From NCBI RefSeq assembly GCF_049056525.1, contig NZ_JBHUPT010000024.1, positions 1-64,000 of the forward strand: a stretch of 64,000 nucleotides of DNA, written 5' to 3'. Positions 50,764 to 61,441 of this stretch are shown one piece after another (position 1 is the stretch's first letter; every line of letters begins with the position of its first letter). Both the position numbers and the translations under genes were made by a program. This DNA comes from Leisingera coralii (GTDB lineage: Bacteria; Pseudomonadota; Alphaproteobacteria; Rhodobacterales; Rhodobacteraceae). The notes beneath the pieces were generated by a model. The model was not told the DNA's origin and ran no database searches. It was given only the letters and a program-made list of their open reading frames with translations.

Positions 50764-52122
50764 TCAGCATTGGGCCGCACGTTCGATGCTGCGGGCAAAT
50801 TGCAGCAGCCGCGCATCCGATCCCTTTGGCCCGGTGATATGCAGCCCCACGGGCATCCCGTCCGCCGAAGCGCCGAAGGGGATCGAAATTGAGGGCAGCT
50901 CCATCGGCGGCGTCAGCGTCACCGTGCGCCAGTCCTCGGGCAGTTCGCTGTCGCGCAGATCCGCAGAGAACGGCATCCCCGTCGCCGTGGGCCACAGGGC
51001 AAAATCATAGCGGTCAAAGAAGGCGGCAACATCCGCCCAGACCCGGGCGCGGGTGTTCTGATAGGCCACCAGCTCCGCCAGGCTGCGCCCCTCCGCCTGG
51101 GCGCAGGCGGTGCGGAAGCTTTCGCCCGCCAGCGCCATGTCCGGCTGCAGCGCGGCGCGGATCTGCAGCGCGCACTGGCCGCGGGTGATATCGCCATGCG
51201 CCAGCAGCGGGTCCAGCGCCGGGGCGTCTTCCGCCACCTGCCAGCCCAGCTCCCGGCACAGGGTTTCGACCGGTGCAATCGCCGCCTGCACCGAGGGCTC
51301 CACACTGGCCCCGAAGGGCGACAGCGACAGGGCAATCCGGCCAGAGCGCTGGGCGGGGGGCTCTTCCAGATCCGCCAGCCGCGGCACGTCCTGCCAGAAG
51401 CCCAGCGGCTGGCTCGGGGCATTGCCCTGCATCACCTCCAGCATCAGCACCAGATCCCGCACCGTCCGCGCCATCGGCCCCGGCACCGACAGCCCGTCAA
51501 AGGGCGCCGGGTTCGGCTCGTAGGCGATCAGCCCGGAGGTGGGGCGCATCCCCACCACGCCGCACCAGGCCGCAGGCGTGCGGGTGCTGCCGCCCAGGTC
51601 CGAGCCATCGGCCAGCGCCACCATGTTTGCCGCCAGCGCCGCCGCCGCGCCGCCGGAACTGCCGGCCACAGTCTTTTCCGGGTTCAGCGGGTTGCGGGTG
51701 GTCCCGGCCACCAGGTTGCTGGTCTGGCCGGAAAAGGTGAATTCCGGCGTGTTGCTCTTGCCGGTGATCACTGCGCCCGCCGCCCGCAGCCGCGCCACAT
51801 GCAGCGCGTCATAATCCGGCACATGGGTTTCAAAGCTCCGCGACCCCCAGGTGGTGCGAAGCCCCTTGGTCTCAATACAGTCCTTGATGGCCAAGGGCAG
51901 CCCGTGCAGCGGCCCGGCAAAATCTCCGCCAGCGGCCATCGCATCCAATTCCGCCGCCCGCGCCTCTGCCGCGTCCCAGTCCAGAGTGACAAAGGCATTG
52001 ACCGTGGCCTCCCGCGCCTCTGTCTGCGCCTTATGCGCCGCCAGCACCTCGCAGGCGCTCAAGTCCCGCGTGCGCAGCCTGGCCGCCATCTGTTCGGCGC
52101 TGAGCGCGGTGATATCGGTCAT
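50764..52122 (-). CDS. Amidase, amidase-signature family
   Basis: 452 residues with the Ser-Ser-Lys triad: Lys in LAIKDCIETKGLRTTWGS (about residue 82), the bridging Ser in TVAGSSGGAAAALAANM (about 157) and the nucleophile Ser in GSDLGGSTRTPAAWCG (about 181). No transit peptide or binding domain. Could hydrolyse small amides; it is not part of a gatCAB cluster, so it is unlikely to be GatA. Converges with the glycosyltransferase-like gene, with six bases between stops. Confidence 0.9.
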   Translation of the reverse strand: MTDITALSAEQMAARLRTRDLSACEVLAAHKAQTEAREATVNAFVTLDWDAAEARAAELDAMAAGGDFAGPLHGLPLAIKDCIETKGLRTTWGSRSFETHVPDYDALHVARLRAAGAVITGKSNTPEFTFSGQTSNLVAGTTRNPLNPEKTVAGSSGGAAAALAANMVALADGSDLGGSTRTPAAWCGVVGMRPTSGLIAYEPNPAPFDGLSVPGPMARTVRDLVLMLEVMQGNAPSQPLGFWQDVPRLADLEEPPAQRSGRIALSLSPFGASVEPSVQAAIAPVETLCRELGWQVAEDAPALDPLLAHGDITRGQCALQIRAALQPDMALAGESFRTACAQAEGRSLAELVAYQNTRARVWADVAAFFDRYDFALWPTATGMPFSADLRDSELPEDWRTVTLTPPMELPSISIPFGASADGMPVGLHITGPKGSDARLLQFARSIERAAQC

Positions 52123-52235
52123 GCGGCAGGTCTCCCGGACTTTGGCGTTAAGGCTGCCGGGACACTAGGGAGACGCGCCCGCAGGCTCCGTCCTGAAACC
52201 GGCCTCAAAACCGTCTGCCAGCGACCTTGCCCGCC

Positions 52236-52940
52236 TCAGCGGCGCAGCCAGCGGTGCACCGCGTCCTTGCCGTGGCGGCAGGCTTCCTGCAGGCTGGCCC
52301 CCCGCGCCAAGTGGCAAGCGATGGCCGTGGCCAGGCTGCACCCGGTGCCGCGCCTCGATACCGCCAGCCGCGGCGCGGCAAAGGGGACAGGCGCGTGATC
52401 CGCGGTAAAAAGTAGGTCAATGCTCTCCGCCCCGGTGCCATGGCCGCCCTTGACCAGCACCGCCTGCACCCCCTGCGCCAGCAGCGCCGCAGCCTGCGCT
52501 TCCGTGCCGCCCCGCACCCCGGACAGCACCTCCAGCTCCGCCAGGTTCGGCGTGACCAGCGCCGCCCGCCGCAGCAGCGCGCCAAAGCCATCCGCCTCCA
52601 TCAGCGTGCCGCCGGAACTTGCCTTCAGCACCGGGTCCAGCACGATGGGCAGGCCGGCAGGCAGGGCGGCCTCCACCGCTTCCGCCGCCGCAGCCGAGCC
52701 AAGCATCCCGATCTTCACCGCCCCGGGCAGGGGAGGTGTTGCCAAGGCAGCGCGCGCCTGGTCCGCAACACCCTGAGGCGGGCAAGAGTGAACGGCCAGA
52801 ACCGCCTCGTTGGTCTGCACGGTCACGGCCGTTACCACCGGGCGCACGAAGACACCCAGCTCCGCCGCCATAGCCGTATCGCGGGTGAGCCCCGCGCCGC
52901 CGCTGCTGTCGGTGCCGCCAATGGCCAGGATCCAGGTCAT
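52236..52940 (-). CDS. thiD: Hydroxymethylpyrimidine (phosphate) kinase
   Basis: Phosphorylates HMP and HMP-P to HMP-PP for thiamin synthesis. The 234 residues show the ribokinase-like ThiD blocks AIGGTDSSGGAGLTRD, a KIGMLGS stretch, PIVLDPVLKASSG, TPNLAELEVLSG and the C-terminal anion hole RRGTGCSLATAIA. It is shorter at the C terminus than ThiD of E. coli (266). Last gene of the operon; its ATG overlaps the thiF stop by four bases. No ThiE fusion. Confidence 0.92.
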   Translation of the reverse strand: MTWILAIGGTDSSGGAGLTRDTAMAAELGVFVRPVVTAVTVQTNEAVLAVHSCPPQGVADQARAALATPPLPGAVKIGMLGSAAAAEAVEAALPAGLPIVLDPVLKASSGGTLMEADGFGALLRRAALVTPNLAELEVLSGVRGGTEAQAAALLAQGVQAVLVKGGHGTGAESIDLLFTADHAPVPFAAPRLAVSRRGTGCSLATAIACHLARGASLQEACRHGKDAVHRWLRR

Positions 52941-53905
52941 CCACCATCCCCGGCTGCCAGCAGCGCAAGATCGTTGAAACCGGCCTGCCGCAGGTCCTGC
53001 GCCGCGCCCCAGGCCCGCAGCCCGGTGCGGCAGCACAGTACGATCCGCCCCTCGCGCGGCAGGTCCGCTGCCAGCAGATCCGCACGGGTTATCCGGCGCG
53101 CCTGCGGCGCAGGCAGGCGCGGGGCCTCGGCGGCATCGCGCAGCTCGATCACCGTATCCTCCGGGGTGATATGTGACGCCGCGATGAAGGGCAGGGCATC
53201 CTCCGGCTCCCCGGCGCCGTCAAAGCGGAAGCTGCTGACCTGCAGGTCCTGAAGCCGGAAAATAAACAGCTGTCCCCGCGGGGACGGCTGGTGATTGAGC
53301 AGCGCCTTCAAGGCAAGCTGCGCCTGCAATGCGCCGATCATGCCCACGGCCGGCCCCATCACGCCAGCGGTTGCACAGGTCGCGGCCTGCGCCGGCAGAT
53401 CCGGGAACACCGCGCGCAAGGACGGCCCGCCGCCGCAGAAGCCGCCGGCATACCCGGACTGCCCCAGCGCCGAGGCGGAGATCAGCGTCTTGCCTTGCCG
53501 CAGGCACTCGTCCGAGAGGACGTAGGACACCGCGAAGCTGTCCGCTGCATCCACCACCAGACCGGCATCGGCGACCAGCGCGGCGGCATTGGCCGCGTCC
53601 AGCGGCTGGACCAGCGCCGTCACCTCCAGTTCCGGATTCGCGGCCAGAAGGTGCCTCCGGGCGGCCTCCGCCTTGGGCCGGCCAAGGTCGGCCATGGAAT
53701 AAAGCACCTGCCGGTGCAGGTTGCTCTCTTCCACCACGTCGCCGTCCATCACGGTGATCCGGCCCACGCCGGCCCCGCCCAAGTACTGCAGCACCGGGCA
53801 GCCCAGGCCCCCGGCGCCGACCACCAGCACGTGGGCGCGGGCCAGCCGGTCCTGACCCTCCGCGCCCACCTCCGGCAGGATCATCTGGCGCGCGTAGCGG
53901 CTCAT
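52937..53905 (-). CDS. thiF: ThiF/HesA-type adenylyltransferase with C-terminal rhodanese-like domain
   Basis: Adenylates the C-terminal Gly-Gly of ThiS so that sulfur can be loaded. 322 residues: E1-like domain with RYARQMILPEVG, VVGAGGLGCPVLQYL, DGDVVEESNLHRQVLY and DAADSFAVSY, then a C-terminal rhodanese-like segment (about 230-322, IELRDAAEAPRLP...IVLCCRTGLRAWGAAQDL) with a Cys at the active-site loop. The CxxC pairs that bind zinc in most ThiF/MoeB proteins are absent. The fusion may deliver sulfur directly to ThiS. Overlaps thiE and thiD by four bases each. Confidence 0.86.
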   Translation of the reverse strand: MSRYARQMILPEVGAEGQDRLARAHVLVVGAGGLGCPVLQYLGGAGVGRITVMDGDVVEESNLHRQVLYSMADLGRPKAEAARRHLLAANPELEVTALVQPLDAANAAALVADAGLVVDAADSFAVSYVLSDECLRQGKTLISASALGQSGYAGGFCGGGPSLRAVFPDLPAQAATCATAGVMGPAVGMIGALQAQLALKALLNHQPSPRGQLFIFRLQDLQVSSFRFDGAGEPEDALPFIAASHITPEDTVIELRDAAEAPRLPAPQARRITRADLLAADLPREGRIVLCCRTGLRAWGAAQDLRQAGFNDLALLAAGDGG

Positions 53906-54510
53906 GCCGGCTCCTTGACGCGGCAGGCCTCCACCCACTCCCGGGTACGCGCCTCGGGGTCCTCCGCTAGCTGGATATCAGTCACCACCGAGGCGCTGTC
54001 GGCACCGGCGGCAAAGACCCCGGGCAGCCGCTCCGGCGTCAGCCCGCCAATCGCGACCAAAGGCGTCTCTCCCGCCATCTGCTTCCAGCGCGTCACACGC
54101 TCCAGCCCCTGCGGCCCCCACTTCATCTTCTTCAGCAGCGTCGGATAAACCGGCCCCAGCGCCACATAAGCCGGATCAAGGGACAACGCCCGCTCCAGCT
54201 CAGCCTCGTCATGGGTCGACAGCCCAAAGCGCACCCCCCTTCGGCGCAGCGCGGCAAAGTCGGCGGTGTCCATGTCCTCCTGTCCCAGGTGCACAAAGCC
54301 GCAGTTCAGGTCCAAGGCCGCCTGCCAATAATCATTCACCACCAGCTGCGCGCCATGCACCGCGCAAAAGTCGCGGGCGCGGGCAATCTGGCGGCGGACT
54401 TCGGCGTCCGGCTCATCCTTGAGGCGCAGCTGCACCAGCCTGGCCCCATGCGGCACCAGCAACTCCAGCCGGCCGACATGGCCCGCGATCAAGTAGAAAC
54501 GGTCCATCAT
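53902..54510 (-). CDS. thiE: Thiamin phosphate synthase
   Basis: Couples HMP-PP and thiazole phosphate. 202 residues forming a TIM barrel with VQLRLKD near residue 27-33, LVVNDYWQAALDLNCGFVHLGQEDM, YVALGPVYPTLLKK and VAIGGLTPERL, which bind the pyrophosphate and thiazole phosphate. Two consecutive ATGs (54510, 54507) start it and the thiG stop TGA overlaps them. A VPTATK-type loop of typical ThiE is replaced by GPVYPTLLKKMKWG, a common variant. Confidence 0.9.
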   Translation of the reverse strand: MMDRFYLIAGHVGRLELLVPHGARLVQLRLKDEPDAEVRRQIARARDFCAVHGAQLVVNDYWQAALDLNCGFVHLGQEDMDTADFAALRRRGVRFGLSTHDEAELERALSLDPAYVALGPVYPTLLKKMKWGPQGLERVTRWKQMAGETPLVAIGGLTPERLPGVFAAGADSASVVTDIQLAEDPEARTREWVEACRVKEPA

Positions 54511-55274
54511 GCAAACTCCGCCAGTCCCAGAACCGGGGTCGAAGGCACCGCCATGTCGCGCCGCTCCATCGGGTCGGCCTCATATCCCGCACGCCCGGCT
54601 TCAATGGCCAGCGCCATCGCGCGCGCCATGCCTGCCGGATCGCCAGCCTTGGCCACCGCGGTGTTCAGCAGCACCGCATCCACGCCCAGCTCCATCGCCT
54701 GTGCCGCGTCCGAGGGCCGCCCGATGCCGGCATCCACGATCAGCGGCACATCCGGGAAATGCGCTCGCATCGCCCGCAAGCCATCGGGGTTGCGCAATCC
54801 CTGGCCGGAGCCGATTGGCGCGCCCCAAGGCATCAGCACCTCGCAGCCCGCCTCCAGCAGCTTCTCCCCCACCACCAGATCATCGGTGGTATAGGGGAAG
54901 ACCTGAAACCCCTCGCTGCTCAGCACCCGCGCCGCCTCTACCAGCCCGAACACATCCGGCTGCAGCGTGTCTGAATGGCCGATCACCTCCAGTTTGATCC
55001 AGGGCGTTCCGAACAGCTCCCGCGCCATACGGGCGGTGGTCACCGCCTCCTGCACCGAATGGCAGCCCGCCGTGTTGGGCAGGATCCGGCAGCCGGTCTC
55101 CCGCAGGCTCTCCCAGAACCCGGCGCCGGAGCCATCGGCGGTCTCGCGGCGCAAGGACACGGTGATGATCTCCGTGCCGCTGGAGTGCACCGCCTCCGCC
55201 AGAACCGCGGGCGAGGGGTATTGCGCCGTGCCCAGCAGCAGCGGCGAGGCGATCTCTGTTCCGTAGACTTTCAT
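54507..55274 (-). CDS. thiG: Thiazole synthase
   Basis: Forms the thiazole phosphate from deoxyxylulose 5-phosphate, dehydroglycine and ThiS thiocarboxylate. 255 residues: SPLLLGTAQYPSP, TVSLRR, ILPNTAGCHSVQEAV, IKLEVIGHSDTLQPD (the Schiff-base Lys is in this region, about 98), MPWGAPIGSGQGL and the phosphate-binding VDAGIGRPSDAA. GAGGATGAG precedes the ATG at 55274. Only one base separates it from the thiS stop. Confidence 0.94.
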   Translation of the reverse strand: MKVYGTEIASPLLLGTAQYPSPAVLAEAVHSSGTEIITVSLRRETADGSGAGFWESLRETGCRILPNTAGCHSVQEAVTTARMARELFGTPWIKLEVIGHSDTLQPDVFGLVEAARVLSSEGFQVFPYTTDDLVVGEKLLEAGCEVLMPWGAPIGSGQGLRNPDGLRAMRAHFPDVPLIVDAGIGRPSDAAQAMELGVDAVLLNTAVAKAGDPAGMARAMALAIEAGRAGYEADPMERRDMAVPSTPVLGLAEFA

Positions 55275-55275
55275 C

Positions 55276-55473
55276 TCATCCTCCCTGCATCGGGGCCAGC
55301 ACTTCCAGCCGGTCGCCCTCGGACAGCTGCACCTCCTCCCGCTTGCCGCGGGCCACAAAGGTGCCGTTCAAAGCGGTGGCAACGGCCGAGCAGACAAAGC
55401 CCAGCTCGTGCAAAGCCGTCTTCAGATCGGTTGCGGATACGTCACGCGGTTCGGCGTTCACGATGATCTTCAT
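55276..55473 (-). CDS. thiS: Sulfur carrier protein ThiS
   Basis: 65-residue ubiquitin-fold sulfur carrier ending in Gly-Gly (VLAPMQGG), the site of adenylation and thiocarboxylate formation by ThiF. The N-terminal MKIIVNAEPRDV and the middle ALNGTFVARGKREEVQLSEGDRLEV match ThiS. The gene begins 32 bases inside the end of thiO, so the two reading frames overlap, and AGGAGACATCAG in the thiO 3' end serves as ribosome site. Confidence 0.93.
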   Translation of the reverse strand: MKIIVNAEPRDVSATDLKTALHELGFVCSAVATALNGTFVARGKREEVQLSEGDRLEVLAPMQGG

Positions 55474-56406
55474 CTGATGTCTCCTGTAGCAGGCGGCGGG
55501 CCGCGGCTTCGGCCATCGCGGGCGCAAGCAGAAAGCCGTGCCGGTAAAGCCCATTGAGAAAAAGCGTGCCGTCCTGTTCGGTCAGCCGCGGCAGGTTGTC
55601 GGGGAAGGCAGGGCGCAGCCCCGCGCCGGTCTCCACCACGCTGGCCTCCGCAAAACCCGGGTGCAGGGCAAAGGCAGCACTCAGCAGTTCACTGAGCGAG
55701 CGCAGGGTGATGGCACGGTCCGAGCTGCTCTCGATCATTGTGCCGCCGATCATGAAATACCCGTCACCGCGGGGAACGAGGTACAGCGGCATCCGCGGGT
55801 GCAGCAGGCGCAGGGTGCGGATGATCTCCACCTCCGGGCAGTGCAGGATCGCCATCTCGCCGCGCACCGGGCGCAGGCCTGGCAGCGGAGCTGCCATGCC
55901 GGTGCAATCCAGCGTGACGCGGGCGGGGGCGGGGGCGCCATAGCGGATCTCCACCCCCAGTTCCTGCACCTTCGCAGTCAGGTCGCGCAACGCGCGCCGC
56001 GGGTCCAGATGCGCCTCCTGCTCAAAGAAAAGCCCTTGCGCAAACCGTCCCGCCAGCGCCGGTTCCAGCTCCGCAATCTCCGCCCCGTCCACGCCCCTGA
56101 AGCCGCGGGTGCGGCGGGCAAAGCGGGTGAGCTCCGCCCGGTCGCGGGCAGGCGCCACCACCAGCGTGCCGCGCCTGTGGACCGGTGTGATCCTGGCCCA
56201 CCAGCCGAAGGCGCGGCTGCCGAGGGTGATCACCTCCTCCTCGGCGCTTTCGCGTTCGCACCAGGGCGCCAGCATGCCGCCCGCAAAGCGCGCGACGCTG
56301 CTGTCCCCTGGGGTCTCACCCCGCTCATAGACGGTGACCGCCGCCCCGCGCTGCGCCAGTTCATAGGCGCAGGCGAGGCCGGCAAGGCCCGCACCGGCGA
56401 TGGTGA

Positions 56407-56410
<4 letters not shown>
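55442..56410 (-). CDS. thiO: Glycine oxidase ThiO
   Basis: FAD enzyme oxidising glycine to the dehydroglycine that thiazole synthase needs under aerobic conditions. 322 residues of the DAO fold: FAD motif MITIAGAGLAGLACAYELAQRG at the start, ERGETPGDSSVARFAGGML, then LRPVRGEMAILH and, near the C terminus, GAGLRPAFPDNLPRL and LNGLYRHGFLLAPAMAE. Its presence in place of thiH fits an aerobic organism. The ATG overlaps the thiC stop by four bases. Confidence 0.92.
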
Positions 56411-58221
<1,811 letters not shown>

Positions 58222-58370
58222 CTGGTGTTCCTCCGGGCCTTCGGTTCAAAAACACCAGTCGAGCCGGGACGGAGGAAAACGGGCAGGGGGGGTGTACAGC
58301 CGGTGTACGGCCGGTGCACGCATGCTGCCTGCTCAGAACACGGGTTGCCGCCGGGGCGCCGCGCCATGCT

Positions 58371-58490
58371 CCTAGCTTCCTACGCCAGTATCAACTGGGT
58401 CAGGTTCAAAGGGTCGCGCCGCCGGTCCGGGCTGCCCCGCACCATGACGCCTCTCAGTCCCTTGGGCGGGACTCCCCTGCGTGCCAATAG
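58371..58490 (-). promoter_or_regulatory. TPP riboswitch (THI element) upstream of thiC
   Basis: On the minus strand the conserved elements occur in order: GGGGAGTCCC, GGGACTGAGAGG, GACCCTTTGAACCTGA, CAGTTGATACTGGCGTAGG and AAGCTAGG. CTGAGA and the ACCTGATCTGGATAATGC-like half bind thiamin pyrophosphate. About 150 bases separate it from the thiC start, enough for a terminator or a ribosome-site sequestering stem. Confidence 0.95.
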
Positions 58491-58550
58491 GGCTAGGGGA
58501 GGTGCGGGGTTCCCGTCAACCGGAATCTTTGTAGATTATTTTTTGGCATT

Positions 58551-58567
58551 AGTATCAGCGCGATACT
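58551..58567. repeat. Dyad AGTATC-N5-GATACT before bioB
   Basis: Perfect 6-bp inverted repeat in the thiC-bioB spacer, 60 bases from the riboswitch 5' end and 70 upstream of the bioB -10 box. Possibly an additional operator; no known regulator matched. Confidence 0.4.
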
Positions 58568-58618
58568 GGCCTTATGGGCGCGAATTCGGGGCAAATCGCT
58601 GCAGCGCAGCTTTGATGC

Positions 58619-58648
58619 TTGATCGGCGCCCTCAAAATTATCTATAAA
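58619..58648 (+). promoter_or_regulatory. bioB promoter with BioR operator
   Basis: TTGATC (58619-58624), 18-base spacer, TATAAA (58643-58648). The perfect palindrome TTATCTATAA (58638-58647) is the consensus box of BioR, the alphaproteobacterial GntR-type biotin repressor, and covers most of the -10 element, so binding should repress the operon. Confidence 0.85.
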
Positions 58649-58701
58649 AACCGGAAACGCCATCCGCGCATGGCCAACAGGTATAGAGAACAGGAGACAG
58701 C

Positions 58702-59679
58702 ATGCTGGACGCTGCACCCATCCGCACCGACTGGACCCGCGAGGAAGCGGAAGCGATTTACAACAAGCCTTTCATGGACTTGCTGTTTCAGGCGCACACC
58801 GTGCACCGGCAGTATTTCGACCCCAACCAAGTGCAGAAATCCAAGCTGCTGAGCATCAAGACCGGCGGCTGCGCCGAGGACTGCGCCTATTGCTCCCAGT
58901 CGGCGCGCAACGGCGCGCAGCTCTCGGCCTCCAAGCTGATCGAGGTGCAGCGGGTGATCGCCGAGGCCAAGAAAGCCAAGGAAGGCGGCGCGACGCGCTA
59001 CTGCATGGGCGCCGCCTGGCGCTCGCCCAAGGACCGCGACATGGCGGCGCTGGAGGCGATGGTGCAGGGGGTCAAGGACCTGGGCATGGAAACCTGCATG
59101 ACCCTGGGCATGCTGGACGAGGAACAGGTGTTCCGCCTGCGCGATGCGGGTCTCGATTATTACAACCACAACATCGACACGTCTGAGCGCTACTACTCCG
59201 AGATCATCACCACCCGCACCTTTGCCGACCGTATCGACACCCTGAACCGGGTGCGCGAGGCGGGCATCAAGGTCTGCTCCGGCGGCATCGTCGGCATGGG
59301 GGAAAAGCAGCTCGACCGCATCGACATGATGCTGGCGCTGGCGACGCTGGAGGTGCACCCGGATTCGGTGCCGGTCAACATGCTGATCCCGATCGCCGAC
59401 ACGCCGCTGGCCAATGTCGAGAAGCTGGACCCGATCGAATTCGTCCGCTCCGTGGCGCTGGCCCGCATCCTGATGCCGAAATCGCATGTGCGCCTGTCGG
59501 CAGGCCGCACCGACATGTCGGACGAAATGCAGGCGATGTGCTTCTTTGCCGGTGCCAACTCGATCTTTGTGGGTGACACGCTGCTGACCGCGGACAACCC
59601 CGAAGAGGACAAGGACCAGCAGCTGTTCGACCGTCTGGGCATCACCGCGATGGCGGCAGGCTGCGACGGCAGCCGCTGA
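58702..59679 (+). CDS. bioB: Biotin synthase
   Basis: Radical SAM enzyme inserting sulfur into dethiobiotin. 325 residues: radical SAM cluster C57-x3-C61-x2-C64 (GGCAEDCAYCSQSA), RYCMGAAWRSP, YYNHNIDTSERYY and GIVGMGEK; the Arg near the C terminus (MPKSHVRLSAGR) and the Cys residues for the auxiliary 2Fe-2S cluster are present. AACAGGAGACAGC precedes the ATG. First gene of the biotin operon. Confidence 0.96.
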   Translation: MLDAAPIRTDWTREEAEAIYNKPFMDLLFQAHTVHRQYFDPNQVQKSKLLSIKTGGCAEDCAYCSQSARNGAQLSASKLIEVQRVIAEAKKAKEGGATRYCMGAAWRSPKDRDMAALEAMVQGVKDLGMETCMTLGMLDEEQVFRLRDAGLDYYNHNIDTSERYYSEIITTRTFADRIDTLNRVREAGIKVCSGGIVGMGEKQLDRIDMMLALATLEVHPDSVPVNMLIPIADTPLANVEKLDPIEFVRSVALARILMPKSHVRLSAGRTDMSDEMQAMCFFAGANSIFVGDTLLTADNPEEDKDQQLFDRLGITAMAAGCDGSR

Positions 59680-60818
59680 TGGCGGGCGCCTTCCCGAGGC
59701 ATGAGAAATCGCTGGAAGCGCTGCGCACGCGCGGACGCTACCGGCAGCTGATGCCGCGGGACGGGCATGACTTTGCCTCCAACGACTACCTCGGGCTGGC
59801 GGGCAGCGACGTGCTGCGTGCCGCCGCCGCTGACGCGCTGGCGCGCGGCGTGCCGGTGGGGGCAGGGGGCTCGCGCCTCTTGCGCGGCAATGACGCGGAG
59901 CATCAGCTGCTGGAGGCGGAGGCCGCGGACTTCTTCGGCACCGAGGCGGCGCTGTTCATGGGCGGCGGTTTCAACGCTAACCAGGCGATTTTCTCCACTC
60001 TGCCGCAGCAGGGCGATCTGGTGCTGTATGACGCGCTGATTCACGCCAGCACCCATGACGGGATGCGGCTGGGCCGGGCAGAGACGCGCAGCTTTGCCCA
60101 CAGCGATGTGGAGGATGCAGCCCGGGTGCTGAAAGCTTGGCGTGCTGAGGGCGGCGATGGCCAGGTCTGGATCGCGGTTGAGGCGGTCTATTCCATGGAC
60201 GGCGACCTTGCCCCGCTGGACGCATTGATGGCCCTGGCCGATGCCGAGGGCGCGGTGCTGGTCGTGGATGAGGCGCATTCCTCGGGCGTGTTCGGCGATC
60301 TGGGCCGCGGGCTGGCACATGAAATTGCCCACCGTCCCAACGTCCTTTCCTTACACACCTGCGGCAAGGCGCTGGGCGCCTCGGGCGCGCTGATCTGCGG
60401 TCAGCGGGTGCTGATCGAGACGCTGATCAACAAGGCGCGCGGCTTCATCTTTGCGACCGCGCCGTCACCCTTGAATGCGGCGCTGGTGCGGGCGGCCTTG
60501 CAGGAACTTCAGCAGAACCCGGGCCGCCGCGAACAGGCGTGGCAGGGAATTACCCATGCCCAGGGCGAGGCCAAGCGTCTGTGCGGGCTGGAAGGGTTCC
60601 AAAGCCAGATCCTGCCGGTGGTGATCGGCGACGACAAGCGCACCATGGCGCTGGCTGCGCGGATGCAAGGCCACGGCTACGACATCCGCGGCATCCGCCC
60701 GCCGACTGTGCCGCGCGGCACTTCGCGGCTGCGGCTGTCGATCACGCTGAACACGGGGGCGGGGATCATCACCCAGATGTTCGAAGACCTCGTCCGGGAA
60801 ATGGAGACAACCCCATGA
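59679..60818 (+). CDS. bioF: 8-amino-7-oxononanoate synthase
   Basis: PLP enzyme condensing pimeloyl-ACP and alanine. 379 residues with FASNDYLGLAGS near residue 30, GAGGSRLLRGN, VVDEAHSSGVFGDLGRG and the Schiff-base Lys in SLHTCGKALGASGALI (about 227). It starts one base inside the bioB stop (TGATG), and its stop overlaps the bioD start. Slightly shorter substrate lobe than in E. coli but all cofactor contacts seem kept. Confidence 0.95.
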   Translation: MAGAFPRHEKSLEALRTRGRYRQLMPRDGHDFASNDYLGLAGSDVLRAAAADALARGVPVGAGGSRLLRGNDAEHQLLEAEAADFFGTEAALFMGGGFNANQAIFSTLPQQGDLVLYDALIHASTHDGMRLGRAETRSFAHSDVEDAARVLKAWRAEGGDGQVWIAVEAVYSMDGDLAPLDALMALADAEGAVLVVDEAHSSGVFGDLGRGLAHEIAHRPNVLSLHTCGKALGASGALICGQRVLIETLINKARGFIFATAPSPLNAALVRAALQELQQNPGRREQAWQGITHAQGEAKRLCGLEGFQSQILPVVIGDDKRTMALAARMQGHGYDIRGIRPPTVPRGTSRLRLSITLNTGAGIITQMFEDLVREMETTP

Positions 60819-61441
60819 GCGCGCTGATCGTCACCGGAACCGATACCGGCATCGGCAAGACCGTCTTCTCGGCCGGCCTGGTGCAGGCGCTGGGCGCCAC
60901 CTATTGGAAGCCGGTGCAATCCGGGCTGGAGGAGGAGACCGACAGCCAGATCGTTTCGCGCTTGTCGGGCCGCCCGGCGCTGCCCGAGGGCTACTTGCTG
61001 CAGCTGCCCGCCTCGCCGCATCTGTCGGCGGAAGCCGAGGGCGCGGAGATCGACCCGGACGCGCTGTCTTTGCCTGAGGTGGACGGCGTGCTGGTGGCAG
61101 AAGGGGCAGGCGGTCTGATGGTGCCGCTGAACCGCAAGGTGCTGTACCTCGACCTGTTCGCCCGCTGGGGCGCGCCGGTGATCCTCTGCGCGCGGACGCA
61201 GCTGGGCACGATCAACCACACATTGCTGTCTCTGAAGGCGCTGCGGGATGCGGGGTGTTCAGTTGTGGGCGTGGCCTTCATCGGCGACGCGGAACCGGCG
61301 GTGGAGGAAACCATCTGCCAGTTCGGCCAGGTGGCGCATCTGGGCCGTCTGCCGGTCCTTGGTGAACTGACCTCTGACGCCTTGGCCGTGGCGTTTCAAG
61401 CCAGCATCCGGGTCGATCTGATCAAGGAGGCCTTGGCATGA
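60815..61441 (+). CDS. bioD: Dethiobiotin synthetase
   Basis: ATP-dependent carboxylation and ring closure of diaminopelargonate. 208 residues: P-loop VTGTDTGIGKTVFSAGL at residues 6-22, YWKPVQSGL, VLVAEGAGGLMVPLN and the LGTINHTLLSL motif. The ATG overlaps the bioF stop by four bases. The frame upstream of 60815 is open but antisense to nothing real and lies inside bioF. Confidence 0.95.
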   Translation: MSALIVTGTDTGIGKTVFSAGLVQALGATYWKPVQSGLEEETDSQIVSRLSGRPALPEGYLLQLPASPHLSAEAEGAEIDPDALSLPEVDGVLVAEGAGGLMVPLNRKVLYLDLFARWGAPVILCARTQLGTINHTLLSLKALRDAGCSVVGVAFIGDAEPAVEETICQFGQVAHLGRLPVLGELTSDALAVAFQASIRVDLIKEALA

